Assembly (NCBI GenBank): GCA_023436745.1
Contig: JAEZHZ010000077.1
Coordinates: 1 to 5,671, forward strand
From: Pseudomonadota bacterium
GTDB lineage: Bacteria > Pseudomonadota > Alphaproteobacteria > Rhizobiales > Devosiaceae
Length of the DNA: 5,671 nt
Reading direction: 5' to 3'
A program made the translations under genes and the position numbers. The notes below the pieces were generated by a model that worked only from the letters and a program-made list of their open reading frames with translations, searched no databases and was not told the DNA's origin. The stretch's first letter is position 1. Each line of letters opens with the position of its first letter. This document shows positions 5,307-5,671 of this stretch, in pieces.

Positions 5307-5671
5307 ATGATCGCTTCGCCCATCATCTGGGGCCTGCTGCTCGGCCTCGGCTCGAGCCTGCACTGCGCCGGCATGTGCGGGCCGATCGGCTGCACGCTGA
5401 TGATGGCGACGCCCGGGACCAGGGATCGGGGCCCGGTTCTGCTGCGCCTTGCCGGCATGCAACTGGGGCGGATCGCCGCCTATGCCGGGCTCGGCGCTGC
5501 CTTCGGGCTTGTCGGCGCCTCGCTCTATTCGAGCCTCAACCTGCCGCTGCTGCACCAGGCGATGCAGTGGGTGGCGGCGCTGGTCATCATCTGGATGGGC
5601 CTTGCAACCGCCGGGCTGGTGCCCGCGATCGCCGGGGCCGACCGGCTGCTGGCGCCGCTTGCCGGGGGGCT
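5307..5671 (+). CDS. TauE/SafE-family (DsbD-like, COG2836) membrane protein, partial at right edge
   Basis: The frame is open from ATG 5307 to the window end, giving 121 complete codons. The first helix (about 5-20) runs into the motif L-H-C20-A-G-M-C24-G-P-I, the hallmark of the COG2836 'sulfite exporter TauE/SafE' group (Pfam DsbD_2). Two more hydrophobic segments follow at about 55-73 and 85-103. Despite the family name, many members are encoded beside cbb3 oxidase or copper ATPase genes, and the paired cysteines in the first helix suggest thiol or metal handling, possibly copper. The function here is inferred. In many Gammaproteobacteria the homologue follows ccoS; here it is divergent from ccoN and shares its upstream region. 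No other ATG, GTG or TTG lies in frame back to a stop at 5235-5237. No good Shine-Dalgarno is seen. Confidence 0.85.
   Translation, partial: MIASPIIWGLLLGLGSSLHCAGMCGPIGCTLMMATPGTRDRGPVLLRLAGMQLGRIAAYAGLGAAFGLVGASLYSSLNLPLLHQAMQWVAALVIIWMGLATAGLVPAIAGADRLLAPLAGG

Noticed and set aside
5234..5555. Minus-strand open frames opposite the start of the TauE/SafE-like gene
   Set aside because: They overlap the clear membrane-protein frame with its HCAGMCGP motif. Their translations are rich in P, R, Q and G and show no family features.

Overview
The window holds most of a cbb3-type (C-family, high-affinity) cytochrome c oxidase locus from a GC-rich proteobacterium. The layout (fixNOQP followed by a separately promoted fixGH) and the FixK/FNR-type operators (TTGAY-N4-GTCAA) point to an Alphaproteobacterium. 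I cannot name the genus from sequence alone. No mobile element, CRISPR array, tRNA or rRNA gene is visible.

Layout, from right to left along the minus strand: ccoN (3544-5154), ccoO (2800-3531), ccoQ (2620-2793) and ccoP (1736-2623) are packed into one translationally coupled structural operon. ccoN and ccoO start with GTG. The ccoO Shine-Dalgarno overlaps the ccoN stop, the ccoQ Shine-Dalgarno overlaps the ccoO stop, and ccoQ and ccoP overlap by ATGA. A 10-bp GC-rich hairpin with a T tract (1660-1692) ends this unit after ccoP. A second perfect FixK/FNR-type palindrome (1641-1654) follows at once and serves ccoG (25-1587). The ccoG stop overlaps, as GTGA, the GTG start of a gene that runs off the left edge and is very probably ccoH (1-28). 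On the plus strand, divergent from ccoN, a partial gene for a TauE/SafE (DsbD-like, COG2836) membrane protein starts at 5307 and runs off the right edge.

How the genes work together: CcoN, CcoO and CcoP form the electron-transferring, oxygen-reducing, proton-pumping core. CcoQ is the small stabilising subunit. CcoG and CcoH are maturation and assembly factors; CcoG is implicated in copper reduction and delivery. The TauE/SafE-like protein is often encoded in cco loci and may also act in metal or thiol handling. The two operators suggest that structural and assembly genes are induced together under low oxygen by a CRP/FNR-family activator. The box upstream of ccoN lies at exactly the class II distance (centre -41.5) from a TATCCA -10 element.

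This is a well-known, conserved system and not an undescribed one. The points worth a second look are the two-operator, one-terminator regulatory layout, a single operator shared by divergent genes, and a roughly 57-residue N-terminal extension on CcoN.
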